Source of the DNA: Betaproteobacteria bacterium
Lineage (GTDB): Bacteria; Pseudomonadota; Gammaproteobacteria; Burkholderiales; Burkholderiaceae_C
Length of the DNA stretch: 14,243 bases
Direction of reading: 5' to 3'
Assembly: GCA_025354965.1 (NCBI GenBank)
Contig: JANXLW010000328.1
Coordinates: forward strand, 1 to 14,243
In this document: positions 1-7,985 of the stretch, in pieces
Layout: each line of letters starts with the position of its first letter
How positions within the stretch are numbered: position 1 is the first letter of the stretch
Made by a program: the position numbers and the translations under genes
Notes under the pieces: model-generated
Database searches by the model: none
What the model was told of the DNA's origin: nothing
What the model saw: the letters and a program-made list of their open reading frames with translations, nothing else

Positions 1-696
1 CCAGAGACGGTACAACTGCTGGATCAAGCAGCTGAGCAGCTAAGTTATGAGATACCCGAGTTCGGTATCAGCATGCCTTTCAGACCGACCGATTTCACAC
101 AGGTCAATCCGTATATCAACCGGGTCCTGGTGGCACGTTCGTTGCGATTGTTGGAAGTACAAAAAGAAGAACGGGTTATTGATTGGTTTTGTGGTTTGGG
201 CAATTTCACATTGCCGCTTGCGACGCAAGCGCGGGAAGTACTTGGCGTTGAGGGTAGCGAGGTGCTGGTCGCAAGATCGCGCGAAAATTATTTTAAAAAT
301 ACAGCGGTAACGCGCATTGGCAAAGCGCTTTGCGCGACTTATTTTGCGACAAGAAATCTTTTCGAGATGACTGCGGCTGTATTGGTTGAGGACGGGTTGG
401 CGGACAAATGGCTGCTTGATCCACCACGAGAAGGGGCTTTTGCCCTGATTCAGGCCTTGGCCGACTTGTATCAGCAAAAGCTGGATCCGGTCAATCATCC
501 ACCGACTCCAGGGGCGGGCAGTTGGACACCGCCAAAGCGGATTGTCTATGTCAGCTGCAATCCGTCTACCCTGGCACGCGATGCTGGACTGCTGGTACAC
601 CAGGCGGGTTATCGGTGTTCCGCTGCCGGTGTGGTGAATATGTTTCCACATACCGCTCATGTGGAGAGCTTGGCGGTGTTTGATCTGGTGACATAA
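1..696 (+). CDS. rlmD: 23S rRNA (uracil-5-)-methyltransferase RlmD (RumA), C-terminal part; 5' end outside the window
   Basis: The frame is open from the first base, so this is the C-terminal ~231 residues of a longer protein; the N-terminal TRAM/Fe-S part is off the left edge. Motifs in order are: FRPTDFTQVNPYINR, typical of the RumA/TrmA family; the SAM-binding motif I DWFCGLGNFTLPLA (about bases 181-222); LLDPPREGAF (motif IV, about 412-441); VSCNP with the catalytic Cys codon at 556-558; and the C-terminal MFPHTAHVES, which carries the catalytic-base Glu in this family. RlmD methylates U1939 of 23S rRNA in E. coli, using SAM. Between the DPP and SCNP motifs there is a Pro-rich stretch of ~20 residues that E. 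coli RlmD lacks; I believe such inserts occur in beta-proteobacterial homologues. The MFPHTAHVES tail and the overall fit favour RlmD over TrmA or RlmC. The gene ends at a bidirectional terminator and converges on the yccA-like gene. Confidence 0.93.
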   Translation, partial: PETVQLLDQAAEQLSYEIPEFGISMPFRPTDFTQVNPYINRVLVARSLRLLEVQKEERVIDWFCGLGNFTLPLATQAREVLGVEGSEVLVARSRENYFKNTAVTRIGKALCATYFATRNLFEMTAAVLVEDGLADKWLLDPPREGAFALIQALADLYQQKLDPVNHPPTPGAGSWTPPKRIVYVSCNPSTLARDAGLLVHQAGYRCSAAGVVNMFPHTAHVESLAVFDLVT

Positions 697-702
697 ATGG
701 TC

Positions 703-731
703 AAAAAAAAGACCCCGGAGGGTCTTTTTTT
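703..731. terminator. Bidirectional intrinsic terminator between convergent rlmD and yccA-like gene
   Basis: The stem GACCC (711-715) and GGGTC (720-724) encloses the loop CGGA. It is flanked by eight A on the left (703-710) and seven T on the right (725-731). Read on either strand it gives a GC stem followed by a U-tract, so it can end rlmD transcription rightward and the yccA-like transcript leftward. It begins 6 nt after the rlmD stop codon and ends 18 nt before the minus-strand stop. Confidence 0.9.
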
Positions 732-749
732 GGTGTCCGCAGATTGCCT

Positions 750-1445
750 TTAATCGCGCTCGCCACCAAAGATGCCCAGCAGCGCCAGCAATGCCTGAAA
801 CACGTTGACGATGTCCAGATAAAGGGCCAGCGTGGCGCTGATGTAGTTGGTTTCACCACCATCCACAATGCGTTTCAGGTCGTACAGCATATAGGCGCTG
901 AAGATACCAATGACTGCCACCGAGATCGCCATCATGGCAGCAGTTGATCCGACGAACACGTTGATAATGCCGCCGACCATCACCGCAATGGCCCCCACAA
1001 ACAGCCACTTGCCCATGCCGGAGAGGTCACGCTTGATGACACTGGAAAGCGTTGCCATCACAAAAAACACGCCGGCCGTGCCGCCAAAGGCAGTCATGAT
1101 CAAATCGGGACCGTTCTTGAAGCCCAACACCATGGCAATCATGCGCGACAGCATCAAGCCCATGAAGAACGTGAATCCCAGCAAAACGGGGACGCCGGTC
1201 GCTGAATTCTTGGTTTTCTCGATGGCATAGATAAAACCAAACGCACCACCCAAAAACACAATCATGCCCAAGCCGCCACCCAAAGAGCGGGTGATGCCGG
1301 TAGCCACTCCCAGCCAGGCACCCAATACGGTTGGCACCAAGCTCAGTGCAAGAAGCCAGTAGGTATTGCGCAACACTTTATTGCGTTGCTCGGCCGATGC
1401 CAGATCGCCAAAGCCCCGACCAATCGATTGAATGTTGTCAGTCAT
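750..1445 (-). CDS. yccA: Bax inhibitor-1/YccA family inner-membrane protein
   Basis: A 231-residue, very hydrophobic protein with about seven predicted membrane segments (roughly residues 28-48, 55-75, 85-107, 113-135, 147-166, 169-188 and 207-226). It has the YccA-type signatures KVLRNTYWLL near the N-terminus and GGETNYISATLALYLDIVNVF near the C-terminus. E. coli YccA interacts with and inhibits the FtsH protease, and Bacillus YetJ of the same superfamily is a pH-sensitive calcium leak channel using two C-terminal Asp. Asp189 (in LYDLKRI) and Asp211 (in YLDIVNVF) are candidates for that pair; this is inference. I chose ATG at 1445 because AGGAG lies 8 nt upstream of it. A TTG six bases further upstream would leave only 2 nt of spacing. 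The symbol follows the closest E. coli signature; YbhL-like naming is also possible. The exact role here is unknown. Confidence 0.88.
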   Translation of the reverse strand: MTDNIQSIGRGFGDLASAEQRNKVLRNTYWLLALSLVPTVLGAWLGVATGITRSLGGGLGMIVFLGGAFGFIYAIEKTKNSATGVPVLLGFTFFMGLMLSRMIAMVLGFKNGPDLIMTAFGGTAGVFFVMATLSSVIKRDLSGMGKWLFVGAIAVMVGGIINVFVGSTAAMMAISVAVIGIFSAYMLYDLKRIVDGGETNYISATLALYLDIVNVFQALLALLGIFGGERD

Positions 1446-1693
1446 CGTCAATTCTCCTAAATCAAATCAAATTTGGACAGCGCTGTTTCGCTTTTCGCAA
1501 CTGCAGTCTGTCCTGCAACGTCTTGTCGCTTGCAATCTGCAGCTGGTGCGGATTCTACGGGAATCAAGCACCTGCATCAAAATCATTCAGGCCGGCGCCT
1601 ACTTTTTGTAAGGATTTATTTACCGGTCAAGTTGCTGCATCAAGGCATGACCTCAGTTATGCTGGTTTCCTCGTTAAAAAATGGGTTTACCCA

Positions 1694-2101
1694 ATGAAAA
1701 GCAAACTCTTTCTTGAAATGTCTGATGTCAAGACCATAGCCACAGCCGCCGAAGCGGAAGCGTTGCGCAACAACTGGGCTGTCACTATCGCCATCGTCGA
1801 TGATGGTGGACATTTGCTATGGTTGCAGCGCATGGATGGAGCAGCTGCACTTTCCGCCCACATCGCACCGGCCAAGGCACACACGGCGGCGTTGGGTCGA
1901 CGCGAAAGCAAGTGGTACGAAGAGGTGATTAACGGTGGCAGGAACTCGTTTTTGAGTGCGCCGGATATCAAGGGCCTGCTCGAAGGCGGTGTGCCAGTCA
2001 TGAAAGAGGGTCAGTGCCTTGGCGCGGTCGGTGTCAGTGGCGTGAAATCCAGCGAGGATGCCCAAATTGCCCGTGCCGGCATTGCGGCGCTTGGTCACTG
2101 A
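1694..2101 (+). CDS. HbpS/GlcG-like heme-binding family protein (former DUF336)
   Basis: A 135-residue soluble protein with no signal peptide. Family marks are AAEAEALRNNWAVTIAIVDDGGHLL (about residues 18-42), RMDGA (46-50), the AKAHTAA helix (60-66) and the C-terminal GGVPVMKEGQCLGAVGVSGV (98-117), covering the whole domain. Members include Streptomyces HbpS, which binds heme, and E. coli GlcG from the glycolate locus; most have no known function, and heme binding here is not shown by the sequence. The ATG at 1694 gives the usual family N-terminus, but there is no good Shine-Dalgarno sequence before it. The frame stays open upstream to about 1331, where it overlaps the start of the divergent yccA-like gene, and that part does not look like family sequence. 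A downstream start at MSDVK (residue 9) is possible. The gene stands alone and its stop is 12 bp from the stop of convergent ppsR. Confidence 0.85.
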   Translation: MKSKLFLEMSDVKTIATAAEAEALRNNWAVTIAIVDDGGHLLWLQRMDGAAALSAHIAPAKAHTAALGRRESKWYEEVINGGRNSFLSAPDIKGLLEGGVPVMKEGQCLGAVGVSGVKSSEDAQIARAGIAALGH

Positions 2102-2113
2102 GACTTCGGCAAA

Positions 2114-2935
2114 TCAATACGCCAGTCTCTCGGGCTTGATTTCCTGCAGGATGGTGGTTGCAATCTCTTCGATGGACTTGGTTGTGGTGGACAGCCAGCG
2201 AATGCCGGAGCGGCGCATCATGGCCTCGGCTTCATTCACTTCCATGCGGCAATTTGCCAGTGAAGCATATTTGGAGTTCGGTCGACGCTCATTTCGGATT
2301 TCGCTCAGACGTTCGGGTTGGATTGTCAGACCAAAGAGTTTGTTCTGATGGTGTTTTAGTGCGGGCGGCAAGTGACGGCGCTCGAAGTCCTCCGGAATTA
2401 GCGGGTAGTTGGAAGCTTTGAGCCCGTATTGCATTGCAAGATAAAGCGACGTGGGTGTCTTCCCGCTGCGACTGACGCCCACCAAAATCACATCCGAGTG
2501 CTCCAGGTCCCGGTTGGATTGCCCGTCGTCGTGCGCCAGAGAGAAATTGATAGCCTCAATGCGCGACTGATATTCTTTGCTTTTACTGGCATCACTGAAG
2601 CGGCCAATACGGTGGTTGGACTTGAGGTTCAGTTCTGTCTCTAGCGGGTGTACAAATGTGCCAAACATGTCAAGCAACATACCCTGGCATCCATCCTTGA
2701 TGACCTTGAGCACGTCCACATTCACCAAAGTGGTAAAAACAATGGGCTTGTATCCATCCACGACGCCGGCGTGATTGATCTGGCGGACTGTTTGATGTGC
2801 TTTGTCAACCGAATCGACAAACGGCAGACGGATATGGCGCGCCTTGGTCTCAAACTGGGCAAGGATGGCATTGCCAAAGGTTTCCGCAGTAATGCCGGTG
2901 CCATCGGAAACAAAGAAGACAGTTCGATTGGACAT
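2114..2935 (-). CDS. ppsR: PEP synthase regulatory protein PpsR (bifunctional kinase/phosphorylase, former DUF299)
   Basis: A 273-residue protein, close to the usual 270-280. It begins RTVFFVSDGTGITAET (residues 4-19), the family signature, and has the P-loop GVSRSGKT (153-160, Lys159) followed by the conserved TPTSLYLA stretch and ASNYPLIPED (174-183). FSLAHDDGQ (131-139) carries the conserved His of the family. The E. coli homologue (YdiA/PpsR) inactivates PEP synthase by ADP-dependent phosphorylation of a Thr near the catalytic His, and reactivates it by Pi-dependent dephosphorylation. The target, ppsA, is the divergent neighbour, which supports PEP synthase rather than PPDK as substrate. 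ATG at 2935 fits the family N-terminus; no clear Shine-Dalgarno precedes it. No terminator is visible between its stop and that of the convergent HbpS-like gene. Confidence 0.95.
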   Translation of the reverse strand: MSNRTVFFVSDGTGITAETFGNAILAQFETKARHIRLPFVDSVDKAHQTVRQINHAGVVDGYKPIVFTTLVNVDVLKVIKDGCQGMLLDMFGTFVHPLETELNLKSNHRIGRFSDASKSKEYQSRIEAINFSLAHDDGQSNRDLEHSDVILVGVSRSGKTPTSLYLAMQYGLKASNYPLIPEDFERRHLPPALKHHQNKLFGLTIQPERLSEIRNERRPNSKYASLANCRMEVNEAEAMMRRSGIRWLSTTTKSIEEIATTILQEIKPERLAY

Positions 2936-2993
2936 GAGAAGTTGGGTGCGGAAAACAGAAGGTGATTTTGGCGTTCTGCCGGGATGTCAACAG

Positions 2994-3021
2994 TTATGCC
3001 AGCAGGTTCGCGACCTACAAT
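2994..3021 (+). promoter_or_regulatory. Candidate promoter for ppsA
   Basis: TACAAT at 3016-3021 is a good -10 box. Sixteen bases upstream is a poor -35, TTATGC (2994-2999). Use of it would give a ppsA leader of about 135-140 nt. On the minus strand, TTGACA (2990 to 2985) could be a -35 for ppsR, but the -10 at the right distance is weak. The whole 2936-3165 gap holds no gene I can support. Confidence 0.35.
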
Positions 3022-3165
3022 GTTGCTAATCTAACCTAATTCTTCCATGTGCTGCACTGAACGACCAAAACAATCACAAAGTCAGACTGCTTGCGTGGGC
3101 ATGGCCAGTGCGCCTGAGTGCCTGGTTTCGTGTGTTGAACCGCTTTTAACTTCTGGAGCTTCACC

Positions 3166-5556
3166 ATGTCTGCACTTTTCGATCCCTCCTCCTTGGTTGT
3201 ACCGTTTGAAAGACTGAGAATGACCGACGTCGAGGCGGTCGGCGGCAAGAACGCCAGTCTCGGCGAAATGATTTCAAATTTGCCGTCGGGCGTCAAAGTT
3301 CCGACTGGTTTTGCAACCACGGCACATGCGTTCCGCAAATTCCTGACTGAAGGTGATCTTGCTGGTCGGATTAACGCCCGCCTGGGTGCATTGGATACCG
3401 AAGATGTGAGGGCGTTGGCACAAGTTGGCGCTGAAATTCGTGCCTGGGTCGAGGCGCAGCCCTTTCCGGCAGATCTTGAGCAAGCCATTCGTGACGCATT
3501 CGTCACTCTAAGCTCGGGTAACAGTGAAGCGTCTTTTGCGGTGCGCTCGTCTGCCACGGCTGAAGATTTGCCGGACGCTTCGTTTGCCGGTCAACAGGAA
3601 ACCTTTCTGAATGTGATCGGTATCGAGGAGATACTGCACAAAATCAAGGAAGTGTTCGCCAGCTTGTACAACGACCGCGCTATCAGCTACCGTGTGCACA
3701 AAGGCTTTGCGCACGAGCACGTAGCCCTGAGCGCAGGCATTCAACGTATGGTGCGATCAGACCTCGGTTCGGCGGGAGTCATGTTTACCATCGATACCGA
3801 GTCCGGTTTTACGGATGTGGTGTTCATCACTTCCAGCTACGGACTGGGCGAAACAGTTGTGCAGGGTGCAGTCAATCCTGACGAGTTCTATGTGCACAAG
3901 CCGATGCTCAGGGCCGGTAAGCGAGCTTTGATTCGTCGCAGTCTGGGTTCCAAGTTGATTCAGATGCAATTTACAACTGCGCAAGAGAAAGTTGTTAGCG
4001 GCAAGCTGGTTAAAACAACTGACGTTCCGACTGAACTGCGCAACCGTTATTCGTTGACCGATGCAGATGTGGAGAAATTAGCTTCCTACGCGCTAGTGAT
4101 TGAACAGCACTATGGTTGTGCCATGGACATTGAATGGGGTAAAGACGGATTAGACGGTGAACTTTACATTTTGCAGGCCAGACCTGAGACGGTGAAGAGC
4201 CAGGCGTCGGGAAGCGCTCAATATCGCTACAAACTCAAGGGAAAGAGTGCCGTAGTGATTGAAGGCCGGGCGATTGGGCAGAAGATCGGCACCGGCCCGG
4301 TGCGCATCGTGCATAACATCAGCGAGATGGACAGGGTGCAGCCGGGTGATGTGCTGGTGACTGACATGACCGATCCTAACTGGGAGCCCGTAATGAAACG
4401 GGCCTCGGCGATTGTGACCAACCGGGGTGGACGTACCTGTCACGCTGCCATCATCGCGCGCGAACTCGGTATCCCCGCGGTGGTGGGATGTGGTCACGCC
4501 ACTGATGTACTCAGGGAAGGTATGCTGGTAACCGTTAGCTGTGCTGAGGGTGACACCGGTTTTATTTACGACGGATTACTCGAAACTGAAGTCACCGAGG
4601 TTCAGCGCGGTGAGATGCCGAAGATTGCCGTCAAGATCATGATGAATGTTGGCAACCCTCAGCTTGCGTTCGACTTTTGCCAGTTACCCAATGAAGGTGT
4701 CGGTTTGGCGCGCCTTGAGTTCATCATCAATAACAACATTGGAGTGCATCCCAAGGCAATCCTTGATTATCCGAACATTGACACCGATCTAAAAAAGGCG
4801 GTCGAATCGGTTGCTCGCGGTCATGCGTCGCCGCGCGCTTTTTATGTCGATCGCGTTGCGGAGGGCGTAGCTACCATCGGCGCAGCATTCTGGCCCAAGC
4901 CAGTCATCGTGCGCCTGTCGGACTTCAAGAGCAACGAATACCGAAAACTTATTGGTGGCAGCCGCTACGAGCCCGAAGAGGAAAATCCGATGCTTGGGTT
5001 CCGCGGTGCAGCCCGCTATATCAGCGCTGATTTTGGCGAAGCATTCGCGATGGAGTGCGAGGCGTTAAGACGGGTCCGTCAGGATATGGGCTTGACGAAT
5101 ATCCAGGTCATGGTGCCCTTTGTAAGAACGGTCAGTCAAGCCAAAAAAGTGACTGGACTAATGTCGACCCATGGGCTTAGTCGTGGCGAAAACGGTTTGA
5201 AGATCATCATGATGTGCGAAATCCCCAGCAACGCCATTCTGGCGAAAGAGTTTCTTCAATATTTTGATGGTTTTTCGATTGGCTCCAACGACTTGACGCA
5301 GCTCACCTTGGGACTCGACCGTGATTCCGGTCTGGAATTGTTGGCTGCCGATTTTGATGAGCGCGATCCTGCAGTGACAGCCCTCATTAGCCTGGCCATC
5401 GCTGCTTGCAAAGAAGAGGGGAAATACATTGGCATTTGTGGCCAAGGCCCCAGCGATCACCCGGACTTTGCCGAGTGGCTAACCCAGCAGGGTATTTCAT
5501 CAATTTCCTTGAATCCCGACTCAGTGATTGCCACCTGGCAAGGGCTGGCCGGTTAG
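3166..5556 (+). CDS. ppsA: Phosphoenolpyruvate synthase (pyruvate, water dikinase)
   Basis: A 796-residue protein; E. coli PpsA is 792. It converts pyruvate, ATP and water to PEP, AMP and Pi in the cytoplasm, the first step of gluconeogenesis from pyruvate or lactate. The N-terminal ATP-binding domain (about residues 15-345) starts with VGGKNASLGEMI and contains VRSSATAEDLPDASFAGQQETFLN. The phosphohistidine swivelling domain follows (about 385-460), with GGRTCHAAIIARELGIPAVVG: His426 is the phosphorylated residue, and the Thr two residues before it is the site PpsR homologues phosphorylate. The C-terminal PEP/pyruvate-binding barrel (about 490-790) has NEGVGLARLEFI, MCEIPSNAILA, SIGSNDLTQLTLGLDRDSG and GICGQGPSDHPDF, with the catalytic Cys758. 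ATG at 3166 has GGAG 7 nt upstream. It is divergent from its regulator ppsR and lies 12 bp before the symporter, so the latter two may be co-transcribed. Confidence 0.98.
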   Translation: MSALFDPSSLVVPFERLRMTDVEAVGGKNASLGEMISNLPSGVKVPTGFATTAHAFRKFLTEGDLAGRINARLGALDTEDVRALAQVGAEIRAWVEAQPFPADLEQAIRDAFVTLSSGNSEASFAVRSSATAEDLPDASFAGQQETFLNVIGIEEILHKIKEVFASLYNDRAISYRVHKGFAHEHVALSAGIQRMVRSDLGSAGVMFTIDTESGFTDVVFITSSYGLGETVVQGAVNPDEFYVHKPMLRAGKRALIRRSLGSKLIQMQFTTAQEKVVSGKLVKTTDVPTELRNRYSLTDADVEKLASYALVIEQHYGCAMDIEWGKDGLDGELYILQARPETVKSQASGSAQYRYKLKGKSAVVIEGRAIGQKIGTGPVRIVHNISEMDRVQPGDVLVTDMTDPNWEPVMKRASAIVTNRGGRTCHAAIIARELGIPAVVGCGHATDVLREGMLVTVSCAEGDTGFIYDGLLETEVTEVQRGEMPKIAVKIMMNVGNPQLAFDFCQLPNEGVGLARLEFIINNNIGVHPKAILDYPNIDTDLKKAVESVARGHASPRAFYVDRVAEGVATIGAAFWPKPVIVRLSDFKSNEYRKLIGGSRYEPEEENPMLGFRGAARYISADFGEAFAMECEALRRVRQDMGLTNIQVMVPFVRTVSQAKKVTGLMSTHGLSRGENGLKIIMMCEIPSNAILAKEFLQYFDGFSIGSNDLTQLTLGLDRDSGLELLAADFDERDPAVTALISLAIAACKEEGKYIGICGQGPSDHPDFAEWLTQQGISSISLNPDSVIATWQGLAG

Positions 5557-5568
5557 TAGCAAACACCT

Positions 5569-7926
5569 ATGGCCGCTGGCATCGGCGGATGTCATGATGC
5601 TGGTATGGTGAAACTGGCTAGGCAGGCGAATGGTAAGGGGCCAACGGCAGGAGGTTTTGGCTTGCACGGCTGGCTCCTTGCGGTCTGGTTTGGGGCATCG
5701 TTTGGTGTTGTCTTTTTTGCCCACGACCTGCAGATGGTTGTCGGCGGTTGGCCACTGGGTTACTGGTTTGCGGCGCAAGGTAGCGTGTTCATATTTATCG
5801 CGATCGTTACGCTGTTTGCCTGGCTTGCCAACCGACATGATGCCGAGGAGGCTCCAGTCGATGCCGGGTTTATCGCCTACAAGCACAAGTTGCATCGTAA
5901 ATTTGCCATGTACGTGGTTTGTTTGCTACTGTTTTTGGTGGCAATGGCACTGGCAGAGAAAGCCGGTTTAAAGAAAACCTGGGTGGGCGCTATCTTTCTG
6001 TTCGCCACAATCAGTCTGTACGCTGTGATCGGAATATATAACCGTACCTCAGAAGCCTCAGAGTACTACGTGGCAGGACGTAGCATTCCGGCGGTATACA
6101 ACGGTATGGCGACGGCCGCGGACTGGATGAGCGCGGCGTCTTTCATCAGCATGGCCGGCGGGCTTTACCTGCAAGGATTTTCCGGCACTGAGTCACAGCC
6201 GGGTGGTTTGGTTTATGTTCTCGGGTGGACTGGCGGCTTCTGCCTGGTTGCGCTACTGGTTGCGCCCTATTTGAGAAGAATGGGACTGTACACGGTTCCC
6301 GACTATTTTGGTGTTCGCTTTGGAGGGCGCTGGCCACGGATGATTGCAGCCATATCCGCAGTGTTGTGTTCATTTACCTATGTTGTGGCGCAGATTTACG
6401 GCGTTGGGCTGATAACTTCGCGTTTGACTGGCGTTCAGTTCGAGATTGGCATTTTGCTGGGGCTTGGTGGTGTCCTTGTGTGCTCATTTTTGGGTGGTAT
6501 GCGGGCGGTAACCTGGACCCAGGTCACTCAGTATGTGGTTCTGATACTGGCCTTCCTGATTCCGGTTTCCTGGCTGGCTTACAAGCAACTGGGCAATCCA
6601 TTGGCTCCCTTCGTTTACGGTCAGCAACTGCAGGAAATTACCGCCATGGAGCGCAAACTGGCGCAATCGCCTGCGGAATTGCAGGTGGTTCATGAATACG
6701 CCAGTCGTGCCAGAGATTATGAATTGAAGTTGAGAAACGTGGCTGCGTCCCTGGAAAGTGAGCGCACGGCGCTGCGCGAAAAGATTCGCATATTGAACGA
6801 CCGTCGAGCAGACGAGTTCACCATTGTTGCGGCGCGGCGTGAACTCGCCGCACTGCCCAAAGACGTGGCGAACGCACGCGAGCGCTGGACGCGGGCCATG
6901 CAGGATAACGTAGAGCGTGCCAAGCCGTTGGGTGGCATGGCGCCGCACGCCAAACCTTTTGCTGGCGACCCCCAGGGCGATGCAACGGAACAACGCGAGT
7001 TTGATCTATCGCGCCGCAATTTTTTGGCTCTGATGTTCTGTTTGATGGTGGGGACAGCTGGATTGCCGCATCTGCTTACTCGTTTTTATACGACCCGAAC
7101 GGTGGCTGAGGCGCGTACCTCGGTAGCCTGGTCCTTGTTTTTCATTGCCCTGTTGTACTTGGCGGCACCAGCGCTGGCGGTGCTGGTCAAATTCGAGATC
7201 ATGAGTCATCTGGTGGGGCAGAATTTCGATGCTCTCCCCGTTTGGATCGCGCAATGGGCAAAAGTTGACCCTACCTTGATTTCGGTAAGCGATGTCAATG
7301 GGGATCATATTCTCCAGTTTTCCGAGCTCAAGTTGGGAGCTGATATTGTGATGTTGGCCACGCCTGAACTAGGTGGATTGCCATATGTTGTGTCTGGACT
7401 GGTGGCAGCGGGAGGACTGGCAGCCGCGCTTTCCACGGCAGATGGATTGTTGTTGACTATTGGCAACGCTTTGGCGCACGATCTCCTCCTTCACGGAGAA
7501 GGTAACAAAGCTGACAGCGTGCGCGGCGTCATGTTGTCAAAGTTTGCCCTTTTGGTGGTGGCGCTTGCCGCCGCCTACGTGGCGGCGCAACACCCGGCAG
7601 ACATTCTCTACCTGGTGTCTGCTTCCTTTTCTTTGGCCGGTGCGGCATTTGTTCCGGTGATGGTATTGGGCATATTTTGGGACAGAACCACCAAGAGTGC
7701 GGCGGTTGGAGGAATGGTGACCGGTTTGGGTCTGACAATTTACTATATGTCGATCAATGCAGCACCTGTCAGATCTGTCTTGGGCTTGGAGGGCTCCGGT
7801 CTGTGGTTTGGTATCCAGCCTGTCTCGGCTGGCGTATTTGGCGTTTTTGCGGGTTTGGCGGTCTCTGTGCTGATGAGCCTGCTGCCCCACACGCCACCAT
7901 CCTCCGGATCCCGTGACACCGTATAG
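5569..7926 (+). CDS. Sodium:solute symporter, VC_2705 subfamily, with N-terminal DUF4212 small-subunit fusion
   Basis: A membrane protein of 785 residues from ATG 5569, or 773 from ATG 5605; neither start has a clear Shine-Dalgarno, so the start is uncertain. Residues ~30-92 are a DUF4212 (TIGR03647-like) domain: two membrane helices around GGWPLGYWFAAQGS (59-72). From ~105 a full SSS-family transporter follows, with YYVAGR (166-171), NGMATAADWMSAASF (178-192), VPDYFGVRFGGRWPRM, and ALSTADGLLL with Ser622/Thr623 at the place of the family's Na2 sodium site. Two inserts interrupt it: a charged, helix-forming stretch (about 352-456), and a loop with an EF-hand-like Asp575-Glu586. Relatives include acetate permease ActP, but the VC_2705 substrate is not established. 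The position 12 bp after ppsA suggests a small monocarboxylate such as acetate, lactate or pyruvate; this is inference. It ends within the rpsF promoter region. Confidence 0.9.
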   Translation: MAAGIGGCHDAGMVKLARQANGKGPTAGGFGLHGWLLAVWFGASFGVVFFAHDLQMVVGGWPLGYWFAAQGSVFIFIAIVTLFAWLANRHDAEEAPVDAGFIAYKHKLHRKFAMYVVCLLLFLVAMALAEKAGLKKTWVGAIFLFATISLYAVIGIYNRTSEASEYYVAGRSIPAVYNGMATAADWMSAASFISMAGGLYLQGFSGTESQPGGLVYVLGWTGGFCLVALLVAPYLRRMGLYTVPDYFGVRFGGRWPRMIAAISAVLCSFTYVVAQIYGVGLITSRLTGVQFEIGILLGLGGVLVCSFLGGMRAVTWTQVTQYVVLILAFLIPVSWLAYKQLGNPLAPFVYGQQLQEITAMERKLAQSPAELQVVHEYASRARDYELKLRNVAASLESERTALREKIRILNDRRADEFTIVAARRELAALPKDVANARERWTRAMQDNVERAKPLGGMAPHAKPFAGDPQGDATEQREFDLSRRNFLALMFCLMVGTAGLPHLLTRFYTTRTVAEARTSVAWSLFFIALLYLAAPALAVLVKFEIMSHLVGQNFDALPVWIAQWAKVDPTLISVSDVNGDHILQFSELKLGADIVMLATPELGGLPYVVSGLVAAGGLAAALSTADGLLLTIGNALAHDLLLHGEGNKADSVRGVMLSKFALLVVALAAAYVAAQHPADILYLVSASFSLAGAAFVPVMVLGIFWDRTTKSAAVGGMVTGLGLTIYYMSINAAPVRSVLGLEGSGLWFGIQPVSAGVFGVFAGLAVSVLMSLLPHTPPSSGSRDTV

Positions 7927-7938
7927 GTCACGATGACA

Positions 7939-7944
7939 TATAAT
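7939..7944 (+). promoter_or_regulatory. -10 box (TATAAT) of the rpsF operon promoter
   Basis: A perfect TATAAT starts 13 nt after the symporter stop and 90 nt before the rpsF start, as expected for a strong ribosomal-protein promoter. The -35 is not clear: GTGACA (7913-7918) matches 5 of 6 bases of TTGACA, but the spacer would be 20 bp. An inverted repeat, GTGAC (7913-7917) and GTCAC (7927-7931), overlaps this region. Confidence 0.55.
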
Positions 7945-7985
7945 GTGAGGCTTAACCTTGCTGCACCTCAATTAGACGCTGAGGG

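Noticed and set aside
321..332. Palindrome CAAAGCGCTTTG within rlmD as a protein-binding site
   Set aside because: It lies inside coding sequence, and a 12-bp palindrome is expected by chance several times in a window this long.
40..660. A 206-codon minus-strand open frame across rlmD
   Set aside because: It is antisense to clear RlmD motifs in the plus strand, has no recognisable domain, and has an odd composition typical of a shadow frame.
1331..1693. Upstream in-frame extension of the HbpS-like protein
   Set aside because: It would overlap the divergent yccA-like coding region, is Cys/Ser-rich and unlike the family; the family N-terminus begins at 1694.
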